Positions 25,987 to 35,709 of a stretch of 41,515 nucleotides of DNA are shown piece after piece. Below the pieces are notes generated by a model that made no database searches, was not told the origin of the DNA, and saw only the letters and a list, made by a program, of their open reading frames with translations. The stretch spans positions 1 to 41,515 of the forward strand of contig PBOB01000073.1 of the NCBI GenBank assembly GCA_002724185.1. The letters are read 5' to 3'. Position 1 is the first letter of the stretch, and the number at the start of each line of letters is the position of its first letter. The position numbers and the translations under genes were made by a program. This DNA comes from Acidiferrobacteraceae bacterium. Its GTDB lineage: Bacteria > Pseudomonadota > Gammaproteobacteria > Arenicellales > UBA868.

Positions 25987-27354
25987 ATGAAATCTAGGAA
26001 CGGTCAAAAACTTTTTGGTACGGATGGGGTGCGTGGCCGGGTTGGAGAGCCGCCAATCACGCCAGATTCAGTTCTTAAATTGGGCTGGGCCGCAGGCAGA
26101 GTAATGGGTGGAGGGAACGGTGGAAAGATTGTTATAGGTAAAGATACGAGAGTCTCAGGCTACCTACTTGAGTCCGCGCTTGAGGCTGGTTTGTCATCTG
26201 CTGGTATGAACATCTCACTTATTGGACCAATGCCTACTCCAGGTATTGCATATTTGACTCGAACAGCTCGCGCCCGCGCAGGTATCGTCATAAGCGCCTC
26301 GCATAATCCATATTATGACAACGGCATAAAGTTTTTCTTGCCGGATGGAAGTAAGTTGCCAAGTAGTGTCGAAACAGACATTGAAAGATTAATGGATGAG
26401 CCGATGCGAACTGTGTCAGCTGCTAAGCTCGGAAAGGCAGAACGATTTCCGGGGGCGCCAGGTCGATATATCGAGTACTGCAAGAGTACTGTTCCATCAA
26501 ATTTATCTCTTTCTGGGCTTAAGTTAGTTGTGGATTGCGCAAATGGCGCCTCCTACCACATTGCACCCTCAGTGTTTGAGGAGTTGGGGGCAGAGGTGAT
26601 TGCTGTTGGTGTAGAGCCGGACGGATTTAATATCAACGAAAATTGTGGTTCGACTGAGCCAGAGTTTTTGCAACGTTTGGTTGCGGAAAATCATGCTGAT
26701 GTAGGAATTGCATTAGACGGTGATGGAGATCGCGTTGTCATGGTTGACGAGAACGCAAAGCTATTAGATGGTGACAGGATTCTTTACATTATGATCTCTA
26801 CCCGCTTGGAGAATAATTTAATGAGAGGCGGGGTAGTGGGTACAAGCATGACTAACTTGGGTCTCGAGCTTGCCTGCCGACAAAAGAAAATCCCCTTTGA
26901 ACGGGTCGATGTAGGTGATAGATATATTCACCAAAAGTTGCGAAAAAATGGTTGGGTATTGGGTGGTGAGCCGTCGGGACACATCCTTTGTCTAGACAAG
27001 AGTAGCACTGGAGACGGAATTATTGCGGCTCTTGATGTTTTAGAGGCTATGGTTTCTCGTAGCCGTCGCCTTTCAGAATTAGCTATCGGTATGGAAAAGT
27101 TTCCACAGGCAAATATCAGCGTACCCTTGGCTGATAGCAAGCGATTGCCGAACGAGGTTATCATGATGCCGATTGTGCAGGAGGCTTTGCGCAAAGTAGA
27201 GCAATCATTAGGCTCGGGCGGTCGCGTAGTGTTGAGGCCTTCTGGTACAGAGCCGGTGATACGCGTAATGGTTGAAGGGAAAGACAAGCAAGAAGTTGCA
27301 GGCTTTGGACAACAGCTAGCGAACGTATTAACTAGTATAAAGATTGGGAGCTAA
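25987..27354 (+). CDS. glmM: Phosphoglucosamine mutase
   Basis: This 455-aa enzyme converts glucosamine-6-phosphate to glucosamine-1-phosphate for peptidoglycan and LPS. The N-terminus is KLFGTDGVRG; the active-site serine is S105 in VISASHNP; the magnesium loop is DGDGDR; the sugar-binding GGEPSGH and the phosphate-binding RPSGTEPVIRVM follow. ATG 25987 is preferred over TTG 25984 one codon before. It lies 17 nt after folP, in the conserved folP-glmM order. Confidence 0.96.
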   Translation: MKSRNGQKLFGTDGVRGRVGEPPITPDSVLKLGWAAGRVMGGGNGGKIVIGKDTRVSGYLLESALEAGLSSAGMNISLIGPMPTPGIAYLTRTARARAGIVISASHNPYYDNGIKFFLPDGSKLPSSVETDIERLMDEPMRTVSAAKLGKAERFPGAPGRYIEYCKSTVPSNLSLSGLKLVVDCANGASYHIAPSVFEELGAEVIAVGVEPDGFNINENCGSTEPEFLQRLVAENHADVGIALDGDGDRVVMVDENAKLLDGDRILYIMISTRLENNLMRGGVVGTSMTNLGLELACRQKKIPFERVDVGDRYIHQKLRKNGWVLGGEPSGHILCLDKSSTGDGIIAALDVLEAMVSRSRRLSELAIGMEKFPQANISVPLADSKRLPNEVIMMPIVQEALRKVEQSLGSGGRVVLRPSGTEPVIRVMVEGKDKQEVAGFGQQLANVLTSIKIGS

Positions 27355-27402
27355 TAGTTGGTTGTTGGCTAAACACAGCATTATTTAGACAGAGGAGCTG
27401 CA

Positions 27403-28158
27403 ATGACGCGAAGTATGGTGGTAGGTAATTGGAAGATGAACGGTGACAAAGCACAGGCTGGTGCTTTAATAAGTGGCGCTATTACTTCTCAGGCTGAGAC
27501 AGAGGCAGTCGACATAGTGCTATGCCCGCCATTTGTACTAATTCAGCAAGTGATCAGCGGTTGTTCAGGTAGTAAGGTTGCTGTTGGTGGGCAGAATCTT
27601 AACCTAAATACGAGTGGGGCACATACCGGAGAAATTTCGGGCAGCATGTTGTCGGATCAAGGTTGTCGTTATGTGATTGTAGGCCATTCTGAACGTCGAT
27701 CACTCTATGGTGATACAGATACGATAGTTGGGAAAAAGGCCGCTTTGGCAGATTCTTTTGGTCTACGGCCAATTATTTGTGTTGGTGAAACGCAGTTTGA
27801 GCGCGAAAGAGGCGCCACGAACTCCGTCGTGGAGAGACAAGTCCAAACAATTTTTGATGAAGCAGGGCCAGGCATCTTTCCAAATGCTATATTAGCGTAT
27901 GAGCCAGTGTGGGCCATTGGAACTGGCCAGACTGCTACACCTGACCAAGCGCAGGAAGTGCATGGACTTATCCGAAAATTGATCAAACAGTACAGTAGCT
28001 CGCTTGCGGAGAATACTCTGCTTCTGTACGGCGGGAGCGTAAAAGCTGATAATGCGCGGGATCTTTTTGTAATGGGTGATATTGACGGAGGCCTGATTGG
28101 CGGGGCTTCACTGAATCCTGACGATTTCAGGGAAATTTGTAGAGCAACGCAGGTATGA
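27403..28158 (+). CDS. tpiA: Triosephosphate isomerase
   Basis: This 251-aa glycolytic enzyme interconverts dihydroxyacetone phosphate and glyceraldehyde-3-phosphate. Catalytic residues are N9 and K11 (GNWKMNG), H95 (VGHSERRS) and E167 (AYEPVWAIGTG); the phosphate loop is LLYGGSVKADN and the end has GLIGGASL. AGAGGAG lies about 8 nt before ATG 27403. secG follows after 7 nt, the usual tpiA-secG coupling. Confidence 0.97.
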   Translation: MTRSMVVGNWKMNGDKAQAGALISGAITSQAETEAVDIVLCPPFVLIQQVISGCSGSKVAVGGQNLNLNTSGAHTGEISGSMLSDQGCRYVIVGHSERRSLYGDTDTIVGKKAALADSFGLRPIICVGETQFERERGATNSVVERQVQTIFDEAGPGIFPNAILAYEPVWAIGTGQTATPDQAQEVHGLIRKLIKQYSSSLAENTLLLYGGSVKADNARDLFVMGDIDGGLIGGASLNPDDFREICRATQV

Positions 28159-28165
28159 CTAGATC

Positions 28166-28525
28166 ATGTTAATTAGCATCCTTACTATACTTCTTTTAAT
28201 TTCGGCGGTATCTATTATTGTTCTAGTGCTGCTTCAGCAAGGGAAAGGCGCTGATATGGGCGCTGCGTTTGGTGGAGGCTCTTCTCAGTCGTTGTTTGGG
28301 AGTCGGGGCTCCGCAACCTTTTTAAGTCGTGTAACGGGCATACTGGCAATAGTTTTTTTTGCCACTGCTCTGGGTTTAGCATATTTATATACTCAAGCTG
28401 GCAAAACCGCTTCTAGCGTCACCTCCCAATTAGAAGAGCCCAGTGTTGGGACAGATATACCCACCGCACCAGTCAAGGAGTCTAATGATGTGTCAGATAT
28501 TCCCGTGACACCCTCAAGTGATTAG
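28166..28525 (+). CDS. secG: Preprotein translocase subunit SecG
   Basis: This 119-aa inner-membrane protein assists SecYEG-dependent export. Two hydrophobic segments (about 2-22 and 53-75) flank the conserved loop [27 protein letters not shown]. The C-terminal part after 80 is hydrophilic and rich in Ser, Thr and Pro, as is common. Its gene is followed by tRNA-Leu, the typical proteobacterial arrangement. Confidence 0.95.
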   Translation: MLISILTILLLISAVSIIVLVLLQQGKGADMGAAFGGGSSQSLFGSRGSATFLSRVTGILAIVFFATALGLAYLYTQAGKTASSVTSQLEEPSVGTDIPTAPVKESNDVSDIPVTPSSD

Positions 28526-28582
28526 AAATAATTGTATAAAATACCCGAGATAAAGCAGTATTCAATCTATAACGGAATTTTT

Positions 28583-28667
28583 GCCGAAGTGGTGAAACTG
28601 GTAGACACGCGGTCTTGAGGGGGCCGTGGCGCAAGCCGTGCCGGTTCGAGTCCGGCCTTCGGCACCA
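28583..28667 (+). tRNA. tRNA-Leu(GAG)
   Basis: This 85-nt class II tRNA has acceptor GCCGAAG/CTTCGGC, D-arm with GGTAGACAC, anticodon stem CGGTC/GGCCG with loop TTGAGGG, a long variable arm, T-arm GGTTCGAGTCC and encoded CCA (28665-28667). The anticodon GAG reads CUU/CUC leucine codons. It is embedded between secG and nuoA and is probably processed from a longer transcript. Confidence 0.95.
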
Positions 28668-28757
28668 TATGTTAATGCCTGCATAGGCTATTTTAGATGG
28701 CCTATCAGTTGATAGACCCAGGAGCCCCTTAAGCGTAGTCTTAAATCTTTTTCGTTG

Positions 28758-28832
28758 GGTTGATTGACCTAGAATCAACCGGAAATTACAATATGCGTTC
28801 AACCTATGGCGCCTATTGTTACCCAATCAACC
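28758..28832 (+). promoter_or_regulatory. Mutually exclusive hairpin arms in the nuoA leader
   Basis: Arm A, GGTTGATTG (28758-28766), can pair over 8 bp with arm B, AATCAACC (28773-28780, loop 7 nt), or over 9 bp with arm C, CAATCAACC (28824-28832), which ends 4 nt before the nuoA ATG at 28837. Pairing A-C would place the initiation region in a helix; pairing A-B would free it. A regulatory role is inference from complementarity only. Confidence 0.4.
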
Positions 28833-28836
28833 TCCA

Positions 28837-29193
28837 ATGCTGGGCGACTACCTACCAATTCTGTTATTCATACTCACTAGCCTTGTGATCGGCGGTGTCG
28901 CTTTGACTGCTGGTCGGCTGTTAGGGCCGAACAAGCCAGACTCGGCAAAGCTGTCACCATACGAGTGTGGATTTGAAGCATTTGAGAATTCACGCATGAA
29001 GTTTGATGTTCGTTATTATCTTGTTGCAATTCTCTTTATTATTTTTGATCTTGAGATCGCTTTCCTTTTCCCCTGGGCCGTGGTATTGGATGAGATAGGA
29101 ATATTTGGTTTTTTGGCAATGATAGTGTTTTTGCTCGTACTTGTAGTTGGGTTTGTTTACGAGTGGATGAAAGGAGCTCTCGAATGGGATTAG
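28837..29193 (+). CDS. nuoA: NADH-quinone oxidoreductase subunit A
   Basis: This 118-aa membrane subunit of complex I has three hydrophobic segments and the conserved loop [20 protein letters not shown], which lines the quinone-site entrance. ATG 28837 is chosen because family members begin just before YLPILLF; TTG 28816 would add 7 residues. Neither start has a clear Shine-Dalgarno sequence. It opens the nuo operon 169 nt after tRNA-Leu. Confidence 0.92.
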   Translation: MLGDYLPILLFILTSLVIGGVALTAGRLLGPNKPDSAKLSPYECGFEAFENSRMKFDVRYYLVAILFIIFDLEIAFLFPWAVVLDEIGIFGFLAMIVFLLVLVVGFVYEWMKGALEWD

Positions 29194-29200
29194 AATTCTA

Positions 29201-29677
29201 ATGGCTATCGACGGATTAATAGAAAAAGGCTGGACGACTACTAAGCTAGATGACTTGATCAATTGGGCTCGGACTGGATCTATGTGGCCGATGTCTTTCG
29301 GTTTAGCTTGCTGCGCTGTTGAAATGATGCATGCTGCCGCATCAAGGTATGACCTTGATAGGTTCGGCACTTTTTTTCGACCAAGTCCGCGACAATCCGA
29401 TGTAATGATTGTTGCAGGAACGCTTACTAATAAGATGGCGCCCGCGTTAAGAAAAGTTTATGACCAAATGCCCGAGCCAAGATGGGTAATTTCTATGGGC
29501 TCATGTGCGAACGGGGGTGGTTATTATCATTATTCTTATTCGGTTGTTCGGGGTTGTGATCGTATTATCCCCGTAGATGTATATGTCCCAGGTTGTCCGC
29601 CGACTCCAGAGGCTCTCTTGTACGGTGTTTTGCAATTGCAGAAAAAGATTCGCCGTACCGAAACCATTGCGCGATAA
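29201..29677 (+). CDS. nuoB: NADH-quinone oxidoreductase subunit B
   Basis: This 158-aa peripheral subunit carries the terminal [4Fe-4S] cluster N2, which passes electrons to quinone. The ligands are C37 and C38 ([11 protein letters not shown]), C102 (MGSCANGGG) and C132 (VPGCPPTPE). Length is typical. It starts 7 nt after nuoA and is followed by nuoC after 16 nt. Confidence 0.97.
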   Translation: MAIDGLIEKGWTTTKLDDLINWARTGSMWPMSFGLACCAVEMMHAAASRYDLDRFGTFFRPSPRQSDVMIVAGTLTNKMAPALRKVYDQMPEPRWVISMGSCANGGGYYHYSYSVVRGCDRIIPVDVYVPGCPPTPEALLYGVLQLQKKIRRTETIAR

Positions 29678-29693
29678 TCTGTAAAATCTAATT

Positions 29694-30299
29694 ATGACAA
29701 TCGCTGATTCTAGAGCTAGCGCGATGGAGGCCATCGCAAATCGCTATGAAGCCAACCTAGATTGGGAATTTGCTGAGCCTAACCTGACTGTCGGTGTTAG
29801 TAATGTTTACGATTGTCTTTTGGCTCTTAGAGATGACCCTCAACTTGTATTTGAACAGCTAATCGATCTTTGCGCGGTAGATTATCTTCAGTATGGTTGC
29901 GAATCGGGACAAAAATCGAGCAAGAAACGGTATGCAGTTGTTTATCATTTGCTTTCAGTTACTTTAAATTATCGAATGCGTGTGATTACATGGCTTGATG
30001 ATGATAGCCCTTACGCGCCCTCTATCGTTAATATTTGGCAATCTGCCAATTGGTTAGAGCGTGAGGCGTTTGATCTGTTTGGTATCATCTTTACCGGTCA
30101 TCCCGATCTAAGGCGACTACTTACAGATTATGGCTTTGTCGGACATCCATTTCGCAAGGATTTTCCGGTCTCTGGGCATATTGAAATGCGATATGATGAA
30201 ATGAAGAAGCGTGTTGTTTACGAGCCAGTTACTATTGAGCCTAGAGTAACTGTACCACGCATAATTAGAGATGAAGGTTACAGTGGCAGAGATTCGTAA
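29694..30299 (+). CDS. nuoC: NADH-quinone oxidoreductase subunit C
   Basis: This 201-aa peripheral subunit of the connecting module shows the signature [22 protein letters not shown], split by the usual turn, and the ending FRKDFPV. It is a separate gene, not fused to nuoD as in E. coli and Pseudomonas. Its 3' end overlaps the start region of nuoD by 17 nt. It bridges NuoB and NuoD near the quinone site. Confidence 0.95.
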   Translation: MTIADSRASAMEAIANRYEANLDWEFAEPNLTVGVSNVYDCLLALRDDPQLVFEQLIDLCAVDYLQYGCESGQKSSKKRYAVVYHLLSVTLNYRMRVITWLDDDSPYAPSIVNIWQSANWLEREAFDLFGIIFTGHPDLRRLLTDYGFVGHPFRKDFPVSGHIEMRYDEMKKRVVYEPVTIEPRVTVPRIIRDEGYSGRDS

Positions 30300-31536
30300 C
30301 TATACGATGAATTTTGGGCCGCAGCATCCAGCCGCCCATGGTGTTTTGCGTATTATTATGGAAATGGACGGTGAAGTGATTGAGCGTCTTGACCCACACA
30401 TCGGATTATTGCACCGTGGGACGGAAAAATTGGCGGAGACCAAGCCATTTAATCATAGTATTGGTTATATGGATCGTCTTGATTACGTGTCAATGATGTG
30501 TAATGAGCATGCTTACGTGCTTGCAATCGAGAAACTTTTGGGGCTTGAGGTGCCACTTAGGGCGCAATATATTAGGGTTCTGTTTGATGAGGTAACTCGC
30601 ATATTGAATCACCTCATGTGGATCGGAGCTCATGCGCTTGATATAGGGGCAATGGCTGTATTTCTATACGCGTTCCGTGAGCGCGAGGACCTTCTTGACT
30701 GCTATGAAGCTGCATCAGGCGCGCGTATGCATGCGACTTATTACCGTCCCGGAGGCGTCTATAGAGATCTTCCGAATAAGATGCCCAAATATGAATCTCG
30801 GGATGGGAAGGCTTCCAGTAAAACCGAAGAGCGAAATCGTGACCGAGACGGTTCAATGTTAGATTTTCTCTTAGCGTTTACTGACCGATTTCCAGCCTGT
30901 ATTGATGAATATGAAACGTTGTTGACTGATAATCGTATCTGGAAGCAACGAACAGTCAATATTGGGATAGTCACTCCTGAAGATGCTATGCAGTATGGAT
31001 TTAGCGGTCCTATGTTGCGCGGTTCTGGGGTAGAGTGGGACCTTAGAAAAAAACAACCATACGAAGTTTATGATCAGCTTGACTTCCGAGTGCCGTTGGG
31101 AAGTACAGGTGATTGCTATGATCGTTATCTCGTGCGTGTTGAGGAGATGCGACAGTCTAATTTGATTATCAAGCAGTGTATCCGATGGTTAAATGGACAC
31201 CCGGGACCAGTGATGGTAGATAATCCCAAGCTAGCACCCCCAGCGCGTACTGAGATGAAGCAAGATATGGAGGCGTTAATACACCACTTTAAACTATTTA
31301 CTGAAGGTTATAGCGTGCCAGAAGGGCAAGTCTATACTGCAGTAGAAGCACCGAAGGGTGAATTCGGAATCTTTTTAGTGTCGGATGGGGCCAATAAACC
31401 CTATCGAGTAAAGATTAGAGCTCCTGGCTTTGCACATTTGTCTGCACTTGATGCGATGTCACGTGGTCACATGTTGGCTGATATGGTTGCAATAATTGGG
31501 ACACAAGACGTTGTTTTTGGAGAAATCGATCGTTGA
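30283..31536 (+). CDS. nuoD: NADH-quinone oxidoreductase subunit D
   Basis: This 417-aa 49-kDa-type subunit forms the quinone-binding cavity with NuoB. Conserved parts are [25 protein letters not shown], the [10 protein letters not shown] loop with the quinone-contacting Tyr, and the ending [12 protein letters not shown] 30283 is chosen because family members start MAEIRNYT and AAGG lies 5 nt upstream; ATG 30271 would add four residues. It overlaps nuoE by TTGA (31533-31536). Confidence 0.96.
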   Translation: MAEIRNYTMNFGPQHPAAHGVLRIIMEMDGEVIERLDPHIGLLHRGTEKLAETKPFNHSIGYMDRLDYVSMMCNEHAYVLAIEKLLGLEVPLRAQYIRVLFDEVTRILNHLMWIGAHALDIGAMAVFLYAFREREDLLDCYEAASGARMHATYYRPGGVYRDLPNKMPKYESRDGKASSKTEERNRDRDGSMLDFLLAFTDRFPACIDEYETLLTDNRIWKQRTVNIGIVTPEDAMQYGFSGPMLRGSGVEWDLRKKQPYEVYDQLDFRVPLGSTGDCYDRYLVRVEEMRQSNLIIKQCIRWLNGHPGPVMVDNPKLAPPARTEMKQDMEALIHHFKLFTEGYSVPEGQVYTAVEAPKGEFGIFLVSDGANKPYRVKIRAPGFAHLSALDAMSRGHMLADMVAIIGTQDVVFGEIDR

Positions 31537-32027
31537 GCGCTACAAGTTTAAAAGCAGAATTCCATTTGTGTCAGGAAATTAAGAATAAGATTGATAAAGA
31601 GGCTGGCAAGTATCCGGTTCGTCAAGCTGCGGTAAAGTCGGCGCTTCGATACTGCCAAGAAAAACATGGATGGATTTCAGAGGCTGTGGTGCGTGCGATC
31701 GCTGACTATCTTAACCTGAGGGCAATAGAGGTCTATGAGGTAGCGACCTTTTATGACATGTTTTATACCCAGCCAACGGGACGTCATTGCTTGAGAGTAT
31801 GCACTAATGTTTCGTGTATGTTGCGAGGTGCGGAAGATATTGTGAACCACATTAGGTCAACGCTTAATGTTGAATGTGGTGGTACCTCTTCAGATGGGCG
31901 TATTACGCTTTTTGAATCGGAGTGTTTAGGAGCATGTGGTGGCGCCCCAATGATGATTTGTGGTGATCAGTATGTCGAGAATATAACAGCTGATAAAGTA
32001 GATGCCCTTTTAGCGGAATTGGAATAA
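31533..32027 (+). CDS. nuoE: NADH-quinone oxidoreductase subunit E
   Basis: This 164-aa 24-kDa-type subunit carries the [2Fe-2S] cluster N1a in the NADH-dehydrogenase module. The four ligands are C90 and C95 (RVCTNVSC), C131 and C135 ([10 protein letters not shown]). It starts with TTG inside the stop region of nuoD. The N-terminal helical part matches the thioredoxin-like family pattern. nuoF follows after 6 nt. Confidence 0.95.
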   Translation: MSATSLKAEFHLCQEIKNKIDKEAGKYPVRQAAVKSALRYCQEKHGWISEAVVRAIADYLNLRAIEVYEVATFYDMFYTQPTGRHCLRVCTNVSCMLRGAEDIVNHIRSTLNVECGGTSSDGRITLFESECLGACGGAPMMICGDQYVENITADKVDALLAELE

Positions 32028-32033
32028 GTTTAT

Positions 32034-33299
32034 ATGGGAAATTGTAACGTATGTTTACCCAGTTCTGAGTCGATTGAGTCCTGGACCTATAAGAGCTATT
32101 GCCGTAACGGAGGTTATGAGGCATGGCGCCTGGTAATTGATCGAAAAATTGAAGCTGGCGATATCATTGATCAAATCAAGATGTCCGGGCTTCGCGGGCG
32201 AGGAGGTGCGGGCTTTCCAACAGGCCTAAAGCTGAGTTTTATGCCTCGTGATAAACCAGGGCAAAAGTATATTGTCTGCAATTCTGATGAGAGCGAACCA
32301 GGCACATTTAAGGATCGTGACATTCTAAGACTGAATCCTCATCAGGTTGTGGAGGGAATTGCCATTGCTGCATATGCAACCGGTTCAACGGTTGCATATA
32401 ACTATATTCGTGGTGAGTTTCTCGAATCGTGGCAAAGGTTTGAGCAAGCTCTTGATGAAGCCAGACTACATGGCTTAATTGGCGAAAATATTATGGGGTC
32501 TGGTATTGATTGTGAGATTTATAGTCAGCGTGGCGCAGGAGCCTACATTTGCGGGGAAGAAACTGGCTTATTAGAGTCACTAGAGGGCAAGAAGGGAATG
32601 CCTAGGTTTAAGCCGCCATTTCCTGCTCAAGTTGGCTTATTTGGCTGCCCTACGACGGTTAGCAACACAGAGACTCTTGCATCTTTACCGCCAATCTTAA
32701 GAAAAGGCCCCGAATGGTTTAGAGATTTAGGTGGTTCGGACACCGGTGGCAGCAAGATTTTTTCTGTCTCTGGACATGTACAGCGACCCGGCAATTATGA
32801 GGTAACACTGGGCACACCTTTTCGTGAATTATTAGAGCTTGCAGGCGGTCTACTTGAGGGGCGTCGGCTTAAGGCTGTAATTCCAGGCGGCTCATCAATG
32901 CCAGTAATGCCAGCAGAAAAAATTATTGAGTGCAACATGGGGTACGACTCTTTACAGAAAGCCGGATCAATGATCGGATCTGGCGGAGTTATTGTAATGG
33001 ACGATACTACTTGCATGGTTCAAGTGCTTGAGCGTATAGCCTATTTTTACTATGTTGAGTCTTGCGGCCAATGTACTCCTTGTCGTGAGGGTACAGGATG
33101 GCTCTACAGGACTATTCGACGAATCCGCAGCGGAGAGGGACAACCCAATGATATGCAGCTCCTTGAGAGTGTCGCGGGTCGCATTGAGGGTCGAACTATA
33201 TGCGCGTTAGGGGATGCAGCAGCATGGCCTGTTCAGAGTTTTCTGAGGCACTTCCGAGACGAGTTTGAGGCAAAAATATCAAGCCGACAGGCAGCATAG
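32034..33299 (+). CDS. nuoF: NADH-quinone oxidoreductase subunit F
   Basis: This 421-aa 51-kDa-type subunit binds NADH and FMN and holds the [4Fe-4S] cluster N3. The FMN/NADH-binding motif GRGGAGFPTG is at 55-64, SDESEPGTFKDRD follows, and cluster ligands are C344, C347 and C350 (SCGQCTPC) and C390. A Cys-containing N-terminal stretch (NCNVC) is outside the known sites. The nuoG reading frame opens within its last codons. Confidence 0.96.
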   Translation: MGNCNVCLPSSESIESWTYKSYCRNGGYEAWRLVIDRKIEAGDIIDQIKMSGLRGRGGAGFPTGLKLSFMPRDKPGQKYIVCNSDESEPGTFKDRDILRLNPHQVVEGIAIAAYATGSTVAYNYIRGEFLESWQRFEQALDEARLHGLIGENIMGSGIDCEIYSQRGAGAYICGEETGLLESLEGKKGMPRFKPPFPAQVGLFGCPTTVSNTETLASLPPILRKGPEWFRDLGGSDTGGSKIFSVSGHVQRPGNYEVTLGTPFRELLELAGGLLEGRRLKAVIPGGSSMPVMPAEKIIECNMGYDSLQKAGSMIGSGGVIVMDDTTCMVQVLERIAYFYYVESCGQCTPCREGTGWLYRTIRRIRSGEGQPNDMQLLESVAGRIEGRTICALGDAAAWPVQSFLRHFRDEFEAKISSRQAA

Positions 33300-33318
33300 A
33301 TCAAAATGGGAAAGATTC

Positions 33319-35709
33319 TTGTCTAAAATTAAGTTGACCATAGATGATAAGCTCGTTGAAGCTGAATCTGGTTCAATGGTTATCCAGGCGGCAGATTCTG
33401 TTGGAATATATATACCGCGCTTTTGTTACCATGAGAAATTGTCAATAGCAGCTAATTGCCGAATGTGTCTTGTTGAAGTTGAAAAGGCAGTTAAGCCATT
33501 GCCAGCATGCGCCACACCTGTTACCGATGGAATGGTTGTAAAAACATCATCGCAGATTGCGATTGAGGCACAAAAAGGCACCATGGAGTTCCTGTTAATT
33601 AACCATCCACTTGACTGCCCTGTTTGTGACCAGGGTGGAGAATGTCCATTGCAGGATCAGGCATTGGGTTATGGTGATGGCGTATCAAGATTTAATGAGG
33701 CAAAGCGTGTAGTAAATAATCCAGACATTGGAGCGCTTATACAGACAGAGATGACAAGATGTATCCACTGCACTAGATGTGTTCGTTTTGGCCAAGAAGT
33801 CGCGGGTTTGATGGAGTTTGGCGCTATTGGTCGAGGTGAAGATATGAAGATCACCACATTTATGGAGGCAAGTATAGATAGTGAGGTATCAGGTAATGTT
33901 ATTGATCTTTGTCCGGTTGGCGCATTAACGTCCAAGCCTTACCGTTTTTCAGCACGATCGTGGGAAATGAGCAATCAAGGGCTTGTTAGTCCGCATGATT
34001 GCTTAGGCTCTAATATGATTGCCCAAAGCGTAGCCGGCGAAGTGAAACGTGTATTGCCAGGCCATAACGAAGAGGTTAACGAATGTTGGCTTTCTGATCG
34101 CGATCGGTTTAGCTATGAAGCAGTAAATTCAGATGATCGGTTGGTCCAGCCATTGATTAGACGCGGCGACAGAATGGAGGAAGCGACTTGGAAAGATGCT
34201 CTAACACAAGCAGCTGCAATTCTGAAAGAAACTATCAATAAAACTGGAGGCCAATCTATTGGCGCATTATGTACTCCCACCGCAACTCTAGAGGAGTTCT
34301 ATTTATTGCAAAAGCTTATGCGGGGAGTTGGAAGCTCAAATATTGATCACAGGCTTCGGCAGCAAGACTTCAGAGACGATGCGGTAGCGCCTCTTTTCCC
34401 CGGCAGCCAAATTGCGGTTAGTGACATCCCTAGGGCTTCTTCGGCCCTATTAGTTGGTTGCAACTTGAGGAAGGAATTGCCTCTTGTCGCGATTCGGGTG
34501 CGCCAGATGGTGCAAAATGGGGGTAGTGTCGCGTCGTTAAATCCGCTGCGTTATGACGCTAATTTCGCAATTAGCCATGAGTACGTGGTAGAGCCCAATC
34601 GGATGGCATCTACTTTAGCTGGGATAGTTGTCAGAATGGCTGAGATAGGCAATTGCGATGCCCCATTCGAGATCACATCTCTAGTTAACACTACTAGTGA
34701 TCAAGACGCTATTAATGCTATAGCGCAACTTTTACTGAGAGATCCAAATTCTGCCTTTGTAATGCTAGGACAAGTGGCTGTTAATGACCCTACTGCTTCA
34801 TCACTTAGAGCGATGGCCTCGTGGCTTGCTACAAGCTTTGGTGTGCGAGTGATAACGCTGTCGGATGCAAATAGCGTAGCTGGTTGGATCGCTGGATGTC
34901 TTCCTCATCGCGAAGCAGGCGGTAAGAGTGCAGACATTCTTGGCAATAATGCTCTTGAGATGTCGACAGGCACGTTGAGTGGTTGTGTTTTGTACGGCTT
35001 GGAGCCGGATCTAGATTATTCAGCGCCAGGATCTTTGGCAGAGACTCTTACTAAAGCAGAAACAGTTGTGAGTTTTTCAGTATTTCGTTCCGCAGTTCCT
35101 CCTCAAGCAGACGTAGCTTTGCCTCTTGCATCGTTTACAGAAAACTCTGGTAGTTATGTTAACTTTGAGGGGCGAGTTCAGTTCTCTAATGCAGCTGTGC
35201 TCCCACGCGGCGAGGCGCGTCCAGGCTGGAAAATATTGCGTGTTTTGGGTAATTTGCTCAGATTAGATGGTTTCGATTATGTTGCTGTTGAGGATATTGC
35301 TCGCGAGATTCCGATAGATAGCGCGGTAATGCTACAGAATTCATCAGACTTATCTTATGTAGGTCGAGCTGAAGGTTGTGGAGCCGTTGGAGATTTAGAA
35401 GATAGCATATTTTTGCGAGTGTGCGATGTACCCCTTTATTCCGTAGATCCAACTGTAAGACGTGCTGTCTCGCTACAAAAAACAAAGGATAATATACCGA
35501 CGAGCGTAGGTCTTAGCCCCAATAGATGTGAGCAGCTGGGGTTTAAGCCTGGGCATGTTGCGACTTTTCGAAGCCTAAGTGGCTCTGTTCAATTGCCAAT
35601 ATATCCAGATGCACGCGTTTTGGATAATTGCGCCTACATACCTGCTGGCCGCGTCGAAACTGTATCTTTAGGAGCTAGCCAGACCGTCTGGTTGGACCTT
35701 AATTCATAG
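33319..35709 (+). CDS. nuoG: NADH-quinone oxidoreductase subunit G
   Basis: This 796-aa 75-kDa-type subunit carries several Fe-S clusters. Ligands visible are C36, C47, C50 and C64 ([2Fe-2S] N1b); H96, C100, C103 and C109 (N5); and C148, C151, C154 and C198 (N4). The rest is a molybdopterin-oxidoreductase-like domain without cofactor function. TTG 33319 is chosen because homologues start right before KIKLTIDD and GGGAAAG lies upstream; TTG 33265 would add 18 residues and overlap nuoF. The extra N7-type cysteines between N4 and the large domain are not evident. nuoH follows with no gap. Confidence 0.94.
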   Translation: MSKIKLTIDDKLVEAESGSMVIQAADSVGIYIPRFCYHEKLSIAANCRMCLVEVEKAVKPLPACATPVTDGMVVKTSSQIAIEAQKGTMEFLLINHPLDCPVCDQGGECPLQDQALGYGDGVSRFNEAKRVVNNPDIGALIQTEMTRCIHCTRCVRFGQEVAGLMEFGAIGRGEDMKITTFMEASIDSEVSGNVIDLCPVGALTSKPYRFSARSWEMSNQGLVSPHDCLGSNMIAQSVAGEVKRVLPGHNEEVNECWLSDRDRFSYEAVNSDDRLVQPLIRRGDRMEEATWKDALTQAAAILKETINKTGGQSIGALCTPTATLEEFYLLQKLMRGVGSSNIDHRLRQQDFRDDAVAPLFPGSQIAVSDIPRASSALLVGCNLRKELPLVAIRVRQMVQNGGSVASLNPLRYDANFAISHEYVVEPNRMASTLAGIVVRMAEIGNCDAPFEITSLVNTTSDQDAINAIAQLLLRDPNSAFVMLGQVAVNDPTASSLRAMASWLATSFGVRVITLSDANSVAGWIAGCLPHREAGGKSADILGNNALEMSTGTLSGCVLYGLEPDLDYSAPGSLAETLTKAETVVSFSVFRSAVPPQADVALPLASFTENSGSYVNFEGRVQFSNAAVLPRGEARPGWKILRVLGNLLRLDGFDYVAVEDIAREIPIDSAVMLQNSSDLSYVGRAEGCGAVGDLEDSIFLRVCDVPLYSVDPTVRRAVSLQKTKDNIPTSVGLSPNRCEQLGFKPGHVATFRSLSGSVQLPIYPDARVLDNCAYIPAGRVETVSLGASQTVWLDLNS

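Noticed and set aside
28482-28826. 114-codon minus-strand frame over the secG end and tRNA-Leu
   Set aside because: It runs antisense through a tRNA gene; part of its translation resembles the usual spurious protein from tRNA-Leu antisense.
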